64,000 nt of DNA from Paenibacillus plantarum (GCF_013141695.1 NZ_WHNY01000018.1:19668-83667), one strand, 5' to 3'; counted from the stretch's first letter, positions 48,227-57,354 are shown. Notes: generated from the sequence alone by a model not told the origin. Numbers and translations are program-made.

Positions 48227-49399
48227 TTACATGAGTTTTGCTACAGAACCACGATATACACCGTTTCGACCGTTCCTTTTGGCCCGGTAAAGGGCCTTAT
48301 CACAAGTGGAGTAAAGCTCTTCGAGATGTGTCCGTTCATCAGGGATGACCGTGAGAACGCCTAAACTGATGGTATAGGAAAGCTGTAGTCCAGGAACTAG
48401 CGCGCCTTCTGCGGCCTGTCTAAGCTTCTCCGAATAAAGCGAGGAATCTCGTTCATCCATGCCAGGTACCATGATGGCAAATTCGTCTCCGCCGTATCTG
48501 GCGAAAAGATCATCAGCGCCGAGCTGCTCCTTCATTCGTGTCGTGAGATCGACGAGCACTTGATCTCCCTTATCATGACCGAATGTATCATTGATGGATT
48601 TGAAATTATCAATATCAAATAGCAGCAAGGTGATTGGCTTCTGCATTTTCGCGTAAGCAGAAATGTATTGGTTGGTACGTGTGATGAACGTCCTGCGGGT
48701 CAGTGTACCGGTCAAATCGTCATAGTTGGCCATGCGAATAAGAGCTTGGTCAGCCTGTTCTTTCATTAAGAGAATGAACCCCGTATTTCCCGCAATCATG
48801 ACGAAGTATTGGCCTAGCAGCACCATGGTCTGATTACCGTTCATATGATAAAAGCTTATCAGTGTTTCGAAGAATACAGCACTAACGGCACGAATCAGAA
48901 GAAATAGCAAGACTGTAAGATACAGATAGCCTAGCACATGGGTCACCATGGAGGCGGTTCGTTTTTGAATCATTTTGTATGCGGGGATGAGGAGGCTCAT
49001 AGCGACACCCATGGAAGCAAAGGGGATTCTGAACTTCTCTACGTTGTCGAAAAAAAGGATGAAATGGAAGCCGACAATGTTGAAAATTGTCAAAGCCATA
49101 TACAGGTTACGCGTTAGCTTGCTCAGGATATTCTGAATTTTCAGCACGGAAATGGTTTCAAAAGCATAACCGATAAAAAGTAAGGAGTTCACAAGAGAGA
49201 TTGTAAGTGTATCTGATAGGCCATCACGGAGGATAAAGATCGTCCACGCAGTGGCTTGTAAGCATTTTGCATAGAAAAAGTATCTGATTGTACTTTCGTT
49301 CTTATGTTGACGCCAGTAGGCGATGATGAACACGGCTGTGAATAGGTGGCCGATGACTAGTGTCAACAGGATGGTTTTCATATCTAAAAGTAGATCCAT
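48227..49399 (-). CDS. Membrane-bound GGDEF diguanylate cyclase
   Basis: About 390 residues. Some six to seven hydrophobic helices fill residues 5-205, then a GGDEF domain (about 215-390) with LLFDIDNFKSINDTFGHDKGD and an intact YGGDEF near residue 301, predicted to make cyclic di-GMP. The RxxD inhibitory site that should lie five residues upstream is absent (GADD), so product inhibition at that site is unlikely. The frame also opens at 49411, but TGAGGT is placed for ATG 49399. Divergent from the second GGDEF gene. Confidence 0.9.
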   Translation of the reverse strand: MDLLLDMKTILLTLVIGHLFTAVFIIAYWRQHKNESTIRYFFYAKCLQATAWTIFILRDGLSDTLTISLVNSLLFIGYAFETISVLKIQNILSKLTRNLYMALTIFNIVGFHFILFFDNVEKFRIPFASMGVAMSLLIPAYKMIQKRTASMVTHVLGYLYLTVLLFLLIRAVSAVFFETLISFYHMNGNQTMVLLGQYFVMIAGNTGFILLMKEQADQALIRMANYDDLTGTLTRRTFITRTNQYISAYAKMQKPITLLLFDIDNFKSINDTFGHDKGDQVLVDLTTRMKEQLGADDLFARYGGDEFAIMVPGMDERDSSLYSEKLRQAAEGALVPGLQLSYTISLGVLTVIPDERTHLEELYSTCDKALYRAKRNGRNGVYRGSVAKLM

Positions 49400-49618
49400 T
49401 TTGAACCTCATCTGACTGTTAGAAGTTTTTGGGATGATCTCAAAAAAATGTCGAATACCATTACTTTACCATAAAATTGAAGTGGTTTGCTTCGAATTTT
49501 TGTTAACGATCATTTTCGAGTCGATTCGACTGCATGAACCAAATACTCCTTGAAATGTATGGAACAAGTGTGTCACTATAGAACTATATAGACACAACTT
49601 GGATGATGGTGATGTGGG

Positions 49619-50284
49619 ATGAATTACTCAGGACGACTTGTTATCGTGTCGGTTGTTTTAATCACGATCGTGGGTTTAAGAACCTATGGTACGCTTTATT
49701 ATAACTTTCCCTGGCTTCAGTTTCCTATCGTTGGCATGTGTATCTTATTTGCAAGTTGGGTGCTTGGTACACAGTATGACCGGTTGAAATTCTTTTCCGA
49801 AAAAGATCATCTGACGACGCTCTATAACAGAAGATTCATCATGGACGCGTTCCCTAAGCTCATCACCTCGGTGGAGCGCAGACAAGGTCAGTTGATTCTA
49901 TATTTCATCGATGTCGATAACTTCAAATTAATTAACGACTCTCGCGGGCACAAGATCGGTGATCAAGTTCTGCAGCGCATAGCGAATGTCTTACTCCTTG
50001 ATTTACAGAAGAAAGATTTAGCTGCACGGTGGGCGGGAGATGAATTTTTGATCCTATCGACGTCCACGGATGCATCCAAGAAAGAAGTATTGATCAGTCA
50101 TATTCAGAATGAATTAAAGGTAGCTTCGCGAGAGTTCAATTTGGAAATATCCGTATCGATTGGAACGGCTGTGTATCCTGACGAGGCGCGAACCTTAGAT
50201 GATTTACTGCATGCAGCGGATCTCGATATGTACTCTTTGAAGACAGATAGGAAAAATACGAACATAATAGTTGAAAGTCACTAA
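49619..50284 (+). CDS. GGDEF protein with AGDEF signature
   Basis: A 221-residue protein with two N-terminal membrane helices (about 6-26 and 33-50) and a GGDEF domain. The signature reads WAGDEF (residues 138-143), with the first Gly replaced by Ala; some AGDEF proteins remain active. Metal residues in YFIDVDNFKLINDSRGHKIGD are present, and no RxxD I-site is seen. It is read divergently from the larger GGDEF gene, with a 219-bp gap that must hold both promoters. Confidence 0.85.
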   Translation: MNYSGRLVIVSVVLITIVGLRTYGTLYYNFPWLQFPIVGMCILFASWVLGTQYDRLKFFSEKDHLTTLYNRRFIMDAFPKLITSVERRQGQLILYFIDVDNFKLINDSRGHKIGDQVLQRIANVLLLDLQKKDLAARWAGDEFLILSTSTDASKKEVLISHIQNELKVASREFNLEISVSIGTAVYPDEARTLDDLLHAADLDMYSLKTDRKNTNIIVESH

Positions 50285-50292
50285 ACCATTAG

Positions 50293-50333
50293 AAAGAGCC
50301 TGTCACTTGTAAATACAGTGACGGGCTCTTTTC
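50293..50333 (+). terminator. Terminator after the AGDEF gene
   Basis: AAAGAGCC-T-GTCACT pairs with AGTGAC-G-GGCTCTTT, followed by TCTC. Confidence 0.85.
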
Positions 50334-50358
50334 TCATATCGAAGTGGTTATGACGATG

Positions 50359-50766
50359 TTATAACGCCCGCATCCGATTATTTCTTGGATTGTGTTCGAC
50401 TTCTGCAAGACCAAGTACCTCCATTAATGGGGGAACATACATGCCGAATCTGCCGCGGAAACCTTTCTTCAAGCCATACCAACCGCCAATTGGGTTTTCA
50501 GGAGAGCGACCCCAAGCTTCAACCGTGCCATCTTTGGCTGGCTTCTGCTCATCAGCGCTGCCGAGCTCGATCCAATCTCCATGCTGCTTGAGCATCTCGT
50601 GCAAGTCATGAATGCAACGGTAGTCGTAGTGTAAAACGGTTTTACCAACCGTGCAAACAAGGATGGCTTTGCCATCTTTCTCGTCTTGATACATCTCATA
50701 TTCGGAAGTTTGTGGAGGCGTTTTTAATGGCCATGGATTTTCTTTCGTACCCATTTCTGTCGACAT
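50359..50766 (-). CDS. Conserved uncharacterised protein (135 residues)
   Basis: A soluble protein with no catalytic motif I can name. Conserved-looking blocks are ENPWPLKTPPQTSEYEMY, VGKTVLHYDYRCIHDLHEML, WIELGSADEQKP and the C-terminal GRFGMYVPPLMEVLGLAEVEHNPRNNRMRAL. AGAGGAG lies just before ATG 50766; the frame extends further upstream, antisense-like, without a ribosome binding site. It is separated from the frnE-like gene by a hairpin, so probably expressed separately. Confidence 0.8.
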   Translation of the reverse strand: MSTEMGTKENPWPLKTPPQTSEYEMYQDEKDGKAILVCTVGKTVLHYDYRCIHDLHEMLKQHGDWIELGSADEQKPAKDGTVEAWGRSPENPIGGWYGLKKGFRGRFGMYVPPLMEVLGLAEVEHNPRNNRMRAL

Positions 50767-50829
50767 TGGAATGACTCCTCTGATTTCATATTTATACTCA
50801 TGTACAGAATATATCAAATGAAGTGACAC

Positions 50830-50867
50830 AACAAGAAGAAGCACCCGCGAGGGTGCCTCTTCTTGTT
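50830..50867. terminator. Long hairpin between frnE-like gene and downstream gene
   Basis: AACAAGAAGA-A-GCACCC pairs with GGGTGC-C-TCTTCTTGTT around GCGA. On the minus strand the 3' arm ends TTCTTCTTGTT, a terminator-like layout with only a short T run. Confidence 0.6.
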
Positions 50868-50881
50868 GATAAAGCCGATAC

Positions 50882-51592
50882 TTATGGTTTGTTCGGGACC
50901 ACGCATGTGCCGTCCAAACAAGCCTCATCGCTGGCTGACACTGCAACCTGCTTCGGCTGCTCGGCATCCCAGAGCTGTTGCATAGCGTTCAAGTAAACGC
51001 CGCTTGCTTGAGCTCCAGATATGGCATGCTTGCTGTTAATGACATAATACGGAACGCCGCGGATTCCCATGCGGCTGCCATTCTCTTCTTCGGTCCGCAC
51101 CGACTCGGCGAACTGATCACTCGCGAGAACGGACAAAGCTTCTTCCCGGTCGATTCCCACAGCTGCAGCGATGTCCGCAAGGACACTGTGGTCGCTGATG
51201 TTTGTGGACTCCGTGAAATAGGCACGGAACAACAACTCGGATATAGCGGCGCCTTTGCCCTGTTTCTCAGCAAATAGCCGTAAACGATGAGCATCGAATG
51301 TGTTTGTCAAAACGAGGCTATCGAATTGAAAGTCGAGCCCTTCTGCCGCCGCTTGCTGGCGCATCTTCTCATTCATGGCGATCGCCTCTTGGCGGCTCAT
51401 GCCGTAGCGGGAAGAGAGCATATCATAGACGTCATGCGGGACGCTTTTGGGTGCGTGACGGTCTAGCTCGAAGCTGCGATAGACAACTTCAACCTGATCG
51501 CGGTGTGCAAAATTCGCCAGAGCTTGCTCAAAGCGGCGTTTGCCAATGTAACAGAACGGACAAGCAAAGTCCGACCAAATTTCAACTTGCAT
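50882..51592 (-). CDS. DsbA-family FrnE-like oxidoreductase
   Basis: About 236 residues of the thioredoxin-fold DsbA/FrnE group. The CPFC active site is at Cys11 and Cys14 (WSDFACPFCYIGKRRFE), followed by a helical insertion and the cis-Pro region GIRGVPYYVINSKHAISGAQ. There is no signal peptide, so it works in the cytoplasm; FrnE-like proteins have been linked to polyketide biosynthesis and oxidative stress. The C-terminal Cys pair (EACLDGTC) is extra. AGAGGTG precedes ATG 51592. It follows the QorB-like gene by 33 bp in a likely operon. Confidence 0.92.
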   Translation of the reverse strand: MQVEIWSDFACPFCYIGKRRFEQALANFAHRDQVEVVYRSFELDRHAPKSVPHDVYDMLSSRYGMSRQEAIAMNEKMRQQAAAEGLDFQFDSLVLTNTFDAHRLRLFAEKQGKGAAISELLFRAYFTESTNISDHSVLADIAAAVGIDREEALSVLASDQFAESVRTEEENGSRMGIRGVPYYVINSKHAISGAQASGVYLNAMQQLWDAEQPKQVAVSASDEACLDGTCVVPNKP

Positions 51593-51625
51593 GAGGTTCA
51601 CCTCTTTGTTGGGTTAATAAAACGG

Positions 51626-52498
51626 TTATTCATTGAATAATAGCGCAATACTTTCATGAATGGAAGTTGGTTTTTTGCCGATGAGCTTCTCGAGGTCTGT
51701 GGACGTGCGTCCTTCTGTTCCTGCGGCCATTTTGCTGTCAATGGCAACTACGAATTGAACAAGCCCCTCAGGCAGCCCAGCTTGAAGCATACCTTGCAAG
51801 GAGTCAGCGTCAGAGACGGATTGGTAAGCTACTTTTTTACCGGATACGTGTGATAAAATGTCTGCTAATTGCTCGTAGCTCCATGACTCGGATGACGCTA
51901 ACTCATAGACTTGGCCTTGATGACCATCTTCAGCAAGAACAGTCGCAGTTGCCAAGGCTAAATCATCGCGTGTCGCTGTATTAATTTTACCTGTCCCAGC
52001 TGAATTTATGATGCTGCCGTTATCGATGTAAGCTTGCAAGCTGGGATTCATGTAAAGCTCCTGATACCACGTATTGCGCAGGATCGTTGTTGGAATGCCT
52101 GATGCCTTCAGCGCGAATTCGGTTGCTAGGTGGACGTTAGCCAGAGGGGCGAAAGCATCGACATCCGCAAAGGCGAAACTGGTGTAGACGATGTGTGGAA
52201 CGCCTGCTTTATGGGCGGCTTCAATAGCATGAACATGTTTACGAATACGACTGATCGATTCATCTTGTGGGGAAGAAATCAGCAAAAGCTTAGATGCATT
52301 CGCATAAGCTTGCTCCAGTGAGGCTGGGTCATCCCAATCACCATATCGAACTTCAATGCCAAGCTCTGCGAATTCAGCGGCTTTCTCTGTATTACGAACA
52401 CTAACAGCAATCTCGCTTGCTGGAACTCTTGCTAACAAATGCTTGACGACTAATTTCCCTAATTCACCTGTTGCTGCGGTAACGATGATTTTTGACAT
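51626..52498 (-). CDS. QorB-like NAD(P)H:quinone oxidoreductase (NmrA/SDR family)
   Basis: About 290 residues with a Rossmann motif TAATGELGKL near the N-terminus. It closely resembles E. coli QorB (YtfG): VPASEIAVSVRNTEKA, KLLLISSPQ, RNTWYQELY, QVYELASSESWSYEQLADIL and the C-terminal LEKLIGKKPTSIHESIALLFN. It probably reduces quinones with NADPH. AGGAGGAC is just upstream of ATG 52498. It is divergent from an HxlR regulator, the usual partner of such genes, and upstream of the FrnE-like gene, forming a redox-stress cluster. Confidence 0.9.
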   Translation of the reverse strand: MSKIIVTAATGELGKLVVKHLLARVPASEIAVSVRNTEKAAEFAELGIEVRYGDWDDPASLEQAYANASKLLLISSPQDESISRIRKHVHAIEAAHKAGVPHIVYTSFAFADVDAFAPLANVHLATEFALKASGIPTTILRNTWYQELYMNPSLQAYIDNGSIINSAGTGKINTATRDDLALATATVLAEDGHQGQVYELASSESWSYEQLADILSHVSGKKVAYQSVSDADSLQGMLQAGLPEGLVQFVVAIDSKMAAGTEGRTSTDLEKLIGKKPTSIHESIALLFNE

Positions 52499-52545
52499 GG
52501 TGGATGTCCTCCTGTTTATATAAAATGTTGTTGGATAATTCGGCA

Positions 52546-52608
52546 TAGTCATATATTATTATAGTAGCTCGAAATATGTAAGTAGTCATTATAAAGTGAC
52601 CTAGTCAT
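52546..52608. promoter_or_regulatory. Candidate HxlR operators in the divergent qorB-like/hxlR gap
   Basis: TAGTCAT occurs three times (52546-52552, 52583-52589, 52602-52608), and GTCA-N8-TGAC (52585-52600) overlaps the middle copy. The spacing of the last two (19 bp) suits a winged-helix dimer. Confidence 0.5.
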
Positions 52609-52638
52609 AAAAATAGAACCATCAAGGAAGGAGCGGGA

Positions 52639-53004
52639 TTGCGCATGTCTCGGACAACGTTTCAGGGGGAAATTCCAGAGGAACAAATTGAAGTCTGCCC
52701 CGTTACCGCAACCCAAAATGTCATTGCAGGGAAGTGGAAAATTCTTATTCTGTGGCATTTAAGGGAAACGAGGAGATTCGGTGAGCTGCAGCGACTGGTG
52801 CCAGGGGTATCGAAAGGTATACTGACTTCGCAGTTGAGAGAGTTAGAAAAGGATGACATGGTTCACCGGAAAGTCTATCAGGAGGTCCCTCCGAAGGTGG
52901 AATACTCTCTGACGGAAGCAGGACGAAGTTTCATACCGATCCTAGAGAGCATGGGGGAGTGGGGGAAGAAACACGGGACGATGAGTAATAAGAGTGGGGA
53001 ATGA
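52639..53004 (+). CDS. HxlR-family transcriptional regulator
   Basis: About 121 residues with the HxlR winged helix ([48 protein letters not shown]). The conserved N-terminal Cys (VCPV, Cys20 from TTG 52639) is the redox or electrophile sensor in relatives such as QorR, HypR and YodB. GGAAGGAG lies before both TTG 52639 (5 bp) and ATG 52645 (11 bp), so the start is open. Divergent from the QorB-like gene, it very probably represses it until quinone or oxidant stress. Confidence 0.93.
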   Translation: MRMSRTTFQGEIPEEQIEVCPVTATQNVIAGKWKILILWHLRETRRFGELQRLVPGVSKGILTSQLRELEKDDMVHRKVYQEVPPKVEYSLTEAGRSFIPILESMGEWGKKHGTMSNKSGE

Positions 53005-53057
53005 AATCCGCCGCAAATAGCCAGATCATTATCTTTTAAAGAAAGCAGTGATTTTGT

Positions 53058-54461
53058 ATGAAGGTGAAAAATAACGAGAATAGCAAAGTAAGCTTGGCTG
53101 ATCAGCTGTCTAAACTTAATAAAGAGGAACTAGTTGCGTTACTTGTTCACTTCTCGGAGGAAATCAAGGAAGTGGGGCAATTGCTGACGCTTAAATTTCA
53201 AGATTCCAGCAGTAGTGAGGCATTAACTTCCTATAAAAAAATGATTCGAACCCATATTAAACAAAACGCAGACCGATATGGTTTTGTCGCGTATCGCAGC
53301 GTGTCCAGGGCTGTAGTTGGAGCAGAAATGGTCATGGTCAAAGCTGAAGAAGTATTGGAAAGAGGACAGCACATGCCCGCTGTCAAAATAAACTTTTGCA
53401 TTCTGCATGAGATGGGGGATTTACTTCAATCTTGTGATGATTCTGATGGCATCGTAGGTGGTATGATTCAACAGTGTCTAGATTTCATTAATCAGGTAAC
53501 GAGTGATATCGAAAGCATGTCCAGCAAGGACAGATTGGACCTTTTTCAGTTGCTTTTAAAGGAGTCAGCGCATTCAAACCTCGAAGGATGGAGCGAGTGG
53601 CAATTATCAATTCTGGAAGACGGCATGCTACTGATAACGAATGAAAAAGAGAGGGCACAGTGGGAACAGCAACTAGCTAAACTAGTAAAGGAAGAAGCCA
53701 GTTCCTCCTATAGTTCGTTTGTTGCTGAACAAGTCGCATTGCTCCAGTACAAGGTGATTCAGAAGTTGGATAGTCCAGAAGAGGCAGCGACTTTCTTGCA
53801 AGATCATCTCGATTTTTCCGTTTTCCGTAAGATGGCCATTAATGATGCAATGGAACAAAACCAGTTCGATAGAGCGTTGCAGTTCGTTGAGCAAGGCGAA
53901 GGTCAGGATGCAAGTAAGGGTTACCCAGGACTGGTTGATACGTGGAAAAAGTATCGATTCGAAATTTACAAATGTACGCAGCAAGTTGAGAAGCAAATAG
54001 AGCTTGCGGAGGAATTTGTATCACAAGGCGAATATTCTTTTTACTTGATCTTAAAAGAGTTATATAGCAATGATGACTGGCAGGCTGTAAGAGAGAGGAT
54101 CTTGAATGAACTTGAATTGAGTCGAGGTTGGCAAACAGATGCCTTATACAGGCGTTTGCTTACGGAAGAGAAGGAGATACAGAGACTGCTTCATTATGTC
54201 CAAAAGAATAACAGCTATGTGGTGGAGTATTATCCGTTTCTAATAGATGAGTATGCAGAAGAAGTATATGATTTGTTCGTGACCTACATTACGAAGGAAG
54301 CAGCTGATGCAACGAATCGAAATCAGTATAAGAAGGTGTGTAAACTCATCCGTCACATGATCAAAGCGAATGGTGGCGAACGTGCGGAGAAGTTAGTTAG
54401 TCATTTCCGGTTGAAGTATCCGAATAGATCTGCTTTTATAGATGAGTTGGACCAAATTTAG
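53058..54461 (+). CDS. Alpha-solenoid protein resembling the C-terminal part of SWIM zinc-finger proteins
   Basis: A 467-residue, almost wholly helical protein. RYGFVAYRSVSRAVVGAEMVMVKAEEVLERG, LHEMGDLLQSCDDSDGIVGGMIQQCLDFI and the C-terminal RLKYPNRSAFIDELDQI are like the helical region that follows the SWIM finger in many Firmicute proteins, but no CxCx..CxH finger is present here. It may be a stand-alone paralogue or a shortened relative. It has no signal or membrane segment. It is followed by a terminator; it starts 53 bp after hxlR and may be read with it. Function unknown. Confidence 0.75.
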   Translation: MKVKNNENSKVSLADQLSKLNKEELVALLVHFSEEIKEVGQLLTLKFQDSSSSEALTSYKKMIRTHIKQNADRYGFVAYRSVSRAVVGAEMVMVKAEEVLERGQHMPAVKINFCILHEMGDLLQSCDDSDGIVGGMIQQCLDFINQVTSDIESMSSKDRLDLFQLLLKESAHSNLEGWSEWQLSILEDGMLLITNEKERAQWEQQLAKLVKEEASSSYSSFVAEQVALLQYKVIQKLDSPEEAATFLQDHLDFSVFRKMAINDAMEQNQFDRALQFVEQGEGQDASKGYPGLVDTWKKYRFEIYKCTQQVEKQIELAEEFVSQGEYSFYLILKELYSNDDWQAVRERILNELELSRGWQTDALYRRLLTEEKEIQRLLHYVQKNNSYVVEYYPFLIDEYAEEVYDLFVTYITKEAADATNRNQYKKVCKLIRHMIKANGGERAEKLVSHFRLKYPNRSAFIDELDQI

Positions 54462-54464
54462 TAG

Positions 54465-54496
54465 AACCCCCGACTACGAAAGTCGGGGGTTTATTT
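54465..54496 (+). terminator. Terminator after the solenoid gene
   Basis: ACCCCCGACT (54466-54475) and AGTCGGGGGT (54481-54490) form a perfect 10-bp stem, followed by TTATTT. Confidence 0.88.
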
Positions 54497-54535
54497 GGGT
54501 TAACTAGTTAAGTTAACGTATATGTAGAAGTGTTC

Positions 54536-54748
54536 TTACTGTGGATTTGCAATAATTTTCCCGTTTTGCCACTCGAATTCATACTCGAATTGTTCTGTGG
54601 AGTCATAAAGGGCTGGTGAGTACGAAGGAACAATGTGCTGCTCCATTCGTTGATCCACGAGCTGATTGGGCTGACTCTCTTTGGCAGCAACACCTAGAAC
54701 CGATAGGGACACTATACAGAAAAATACGAAACCTATTTTGGCTGTCAT
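54536..54748 (-). CDS. Small exported protein (70 residues), unknown
   Basis: The N-terminus MTAKIGFVFFCIVSLSVLGVAAKES looks like a signal peptide. The remaining 45 residues are polar (SYSPALYDSTEQFEYEFEWQNGKIIANPQ). A GGAGG ribosome binding site lies about 9 bp upstream of ATG 54748, which makes it more than a chance frame. It is convergent with the solenoid gene and shares the gap upstream with a four-module element. Confidence 0.6.
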   Translation of the reverse strand: MTAKIGFVFFCIVSLSVLGVAAKESQPNQLVDQRMEQHIVPSYSPALYDSTEQFEYEFEWQNGKIIANPQ

Positions 54749-54883
54749 CGTCGGATGCCTCCATTACAATAAGATATCTTCATCTTACGTTGCGTATGTC
54801 ATTGCAGTATTAGCTGAAAGTAAAGAGATTGTATTACTTTTATTCTTACCCTACTCTCACAAAATGAAACAGGTGAGCTGTGT

Positions 54884-55067
54884 TAGTCCGATTTTGCCGA
54901 ACTAGAACGAGGATTGCTTTATAAAAAAGACTAATAGTTCGATTTTGCTGGACTAAATACCCATTTCCTTGGCTTGAGCGTTGTTTTGGTCGATTTAGTT
55001 AGGCTATTTCGGACTAATTAATAGGTAATGGCGCGGACATTGGGATTAATTCGGCAATATCGGACTA
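54884..55067. repeat. Four-module 184-bp intergenic element with a different dyad (class 2)
   Basis: 21-bp modules start at 54884, 54935, 54996 and 55047 (51, 61, 51). They read TAGTCCG-N7-CGAACTA, TAGTTCG-N7-TGGACTA, TAGTTAG-N7-CGGACTA and TAATTCG-N7-CGGACTA. It fills the divergent gap between the small exported protein and the DUF2334 gene. The rest of the gap (to 55265) is AT-rich and shows no gene. Confidence 0.8.
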
Positions 55068-55265
55068 TCATATTTCAGCGGAGTAATTCGTCATTAACTA
55101 CCAAATTGGAAGCGTTTACATTTTCGCCAGACCCTTGCTTTAATTCATTTTGACCTCTGTTCAAACTCTTATAGTAAGAAACCATAGATTCATATATAAT
55201 TTAGGAGAAAAATGTCGAAATCATAGATATAATCTACGTTTTACATAATGGGGGAGCAGGCTAGC

Positions 55266-57185
55266 GTGAAACGTAAATTGTGGCAGCAAATTGGAATAGG
55301 GATCGTCGGGGGTGTTCTTGCAGCCATTGGGCTTGCCGCGTATATCCCTTCGAATACAGAGATGAATGACTCTCCGAATATGGGTAAACGTCATGCTATG
55401 ATTCGACTGGAGGATGTCGGACTTGGCGGCGACTACAACACGCTCGAAGGCCTAGGGAAATTGCGGGCCGTCATGACCTATATTGAGTCTGAGCATGTGC
55501 CTTTTCATGTTGCTGTGATTCCAAGAAGGATGAGTTTGCAAGATGACGGTGTCTGGAAGGAAAAAGGGATCGACGATCCGAATCCAGATGAAGTAGTAAG
55601 CGCATTCATTAAGCTTCTTCAACAGGCAGAGCAACAAGGCGGCGTATTGGGTATGCACGGGTATCGGCATCAATATGGAGAGACTTATCGCTCGGATGGT
55701 GAGCAAAATTCAGGAATAGGTTCTGAATTTAACATTAAAGATGCACCGGAAACGCAAGAGCTCTCTTATGCGGCGGAACGGATGAAAGAAAGCTTGGCTG
55801 CTTTTGCTGGCGCGGGTTTACACCCGGCGTTCTGGGAGTCCCCCCACTATAAAGATACCCATGAACAACAGGCAGTGTTTCGTTCCTTCGTCGGTCTTAT
55901 GTATCAACCTGATCTCTACGCCAAAAATGCCAATGATGACATGAATACCTATGATACGATCAATACGTACGGACAAGATAGTTTGGGTTCCGTCTATGTC
56001 CCTGCGCCATATCGCTATATAAGTGATGCTGAATCGGTTGACCGGATGTTGGAGAAGGCATCGAAGGATGATGGACTTGCCTCCTTTTACTTCCATCCGT
56101 TTTTGGAATTCTCGCACCTGGAGCCTGTAATGGCTGCAGATGGAAATCCAGAAGAGAAGGACGGTATTCCCGTCTATCAATATAAAGAGGGAGACACGGG
56201 CTCCTACCTGCATAAATTGATTACTGGCTTCAAAAAACTAGACTATCGCTGGATGTCGCTGCATGATATCGTCCCTTTCACCCCAGCGCATCGCGTGATG
56301 CTGCCACCTAGAACCAAACTGCAAAATGTCATGTTTGGCGATGTTACAGGCCGCGGACATGCAGATGTCGTTGTACGTCAGCTGCATCGCGTTCTGGTTA
56401 TTCCCGGGAGTTATGATATGCCGAGAAATCGCCCGCAGGAAGCTTCACAAGTATGGTTAAGAGAAACGTTTGCACCCGAGGAGTCACTTCTGCTTGTCGA
56501 TGTGAATGGCGATGGGAAGCAAGATCTGCTCGCATATAACACAGAAACGGGAAATGTGCGGGTGGCCATAGCGGATAAGCGACAGTTCCTGCCAGTCCGC
56601 ACAATCGGCGCTTTACCAATGGGACTTTCTTCTGTTCGCGCGCTTCGATCTAGTCATGGCATGGGCTTAATTGCCAAAGGAGACAAGGGACTTGTGCAAG
56701 TTAACCTGTTGAATCAACAGTTGACATATACAGAGACAAACACAACGTTGCCCGAGGATGCAGAAATTTTCACGGCTCAAATGCAGGACACGGATGAAGA
56801 TGATGATATCCTGTGCGTCTCACATAAGGATAGACGTGTATCCATTATGTATCATCAAGGGCAAGGGACGTTCGCTGAGCCCCAGACGGCAGGCGGGGTT
56901 TCCTTTGGAAATAGCGACCAACTGTTAGTCGGCGATACGAATGGCGACGGGCGAAGCGATTTAATTGCCTACACGGCCGAGACGGGCATTTGGCGGGTAT
57001 TCCAGAACGAGGGAGGGAACCATTTCCAGCCGCTGGACAACGAATTTGGCCCTTGGGCACAAGGGAAGGAACGGAGGGCAATGATCGCTGATTTTGATGG
57101 CAATCAGAAGCTGGATATTGGCTCCTATAACGAAACGGAGCATGTGCTGGATTTGGCGCTTTCGTTTCGAGGCGGAACGCCGTAG
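55266..57185 (+). CDS. DUF2334 polysaccharide-deacetylase-like protein with FG-GAP repeats
   Basis: About 639 residues, anchored by an N-terminal membrane segment (QIGIGIVGGVLAAIGLAAYI). Residues about 35-350 are of the DUF2334 type, a deacetylase-like barrel (MIRLEDVGLGG, PFHVAVIPRR, MHGYRHQYG, FYFHPFLE). About 355-630 holds four FG-GAP/VCBS calcium loops (GDVTGRGHADVVV, VDVNGDGKQDLLAY, GDTNGDGRSDLIAY, ADFDGNQKLDIGSY), probably a beta-propeller. GGGGGAG at 55250-55256 is placed for GTG 55266; ATG 55248 has no site. It may act on extracellular polysaccharide. Monocistronic. Confidence 0.85.
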   Translation: MKRKLWQQIGIGIVGGVLAAIGLAAYIPSNTEMNDSPNMGKRHAMIRLEDVGLGGDYNTLEGLGKLRAVMTYIESEHVPFHVAVIPRRMSLQDDGVWKEKGIDDPNPDEVVSAFIKLLQQAEQQGGVLGMHGYRHQYGETYRSDGEQNSGIGSEFNIKDAPETQELSYAAERMKESLAAFAGAGLHPAFWESPHYKDTHEQQAVFRSFVGLMYQPDLYAKNANDDMNTYDTINTYGQDSLGSVYVPAPYRYISDAESVDRMLEKASKDDGLASFYFHPFLEFSHLEPVMAADGNPEEKDGIPVYQYKEGDTGSYLHKLITGFKKLDYRWMSLHDIVPFTPAHRVMLPPRTKLQNVMFGDVTGRGHADVVVRQLHRVLVIPGSYDMPRNRPQEASQVWLRETFAPEESLLLVDVNGDGKQDLLAYNTETGNVRVAIADKRQFLPVRTIGALPMGLSSVRALRSSHGMGLIAKGDKGLVQVNLLNQQLTYTETNTTLPEDAEIFTAQMQDTDEDDDILCVSHKDRRVSIMYHQGQGTFAEPQTAGGVSFGNSDQLLVGDTNGDGRSDLIAYTAETGIWRVFQNEGGNHFQPLDNEFGPWAQGKERRAMIADFDGNQKLDIGSYNETEHVLDLALSFRGGTP

Positions 57186-57192
57186 TCATAAG

Positions 57193-57220
57193 AAAAAAGC
57201 ACCCTGAGGGGTGCTTTTTT
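57193..57220 (+). terminator. Terminator after the DUF2334 gene
   Basis: AAAAAAGCACCC and GGGTGCTTTTTT form the stem, a few bases after the stop. Confidence 0.92.
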
Positions 57221-57354
57221 GAATAGAAAAGTTTGGTAAATAGGTCGATGCTCGTCATTCATGTCCCCATACCTTTCCTAGTTGATCCTCATAGAATAGA
57301 GTGAATGATCCTGTCCATGTAGGATTCAATTTCAACTAGAAAGGATGTGCGAGC

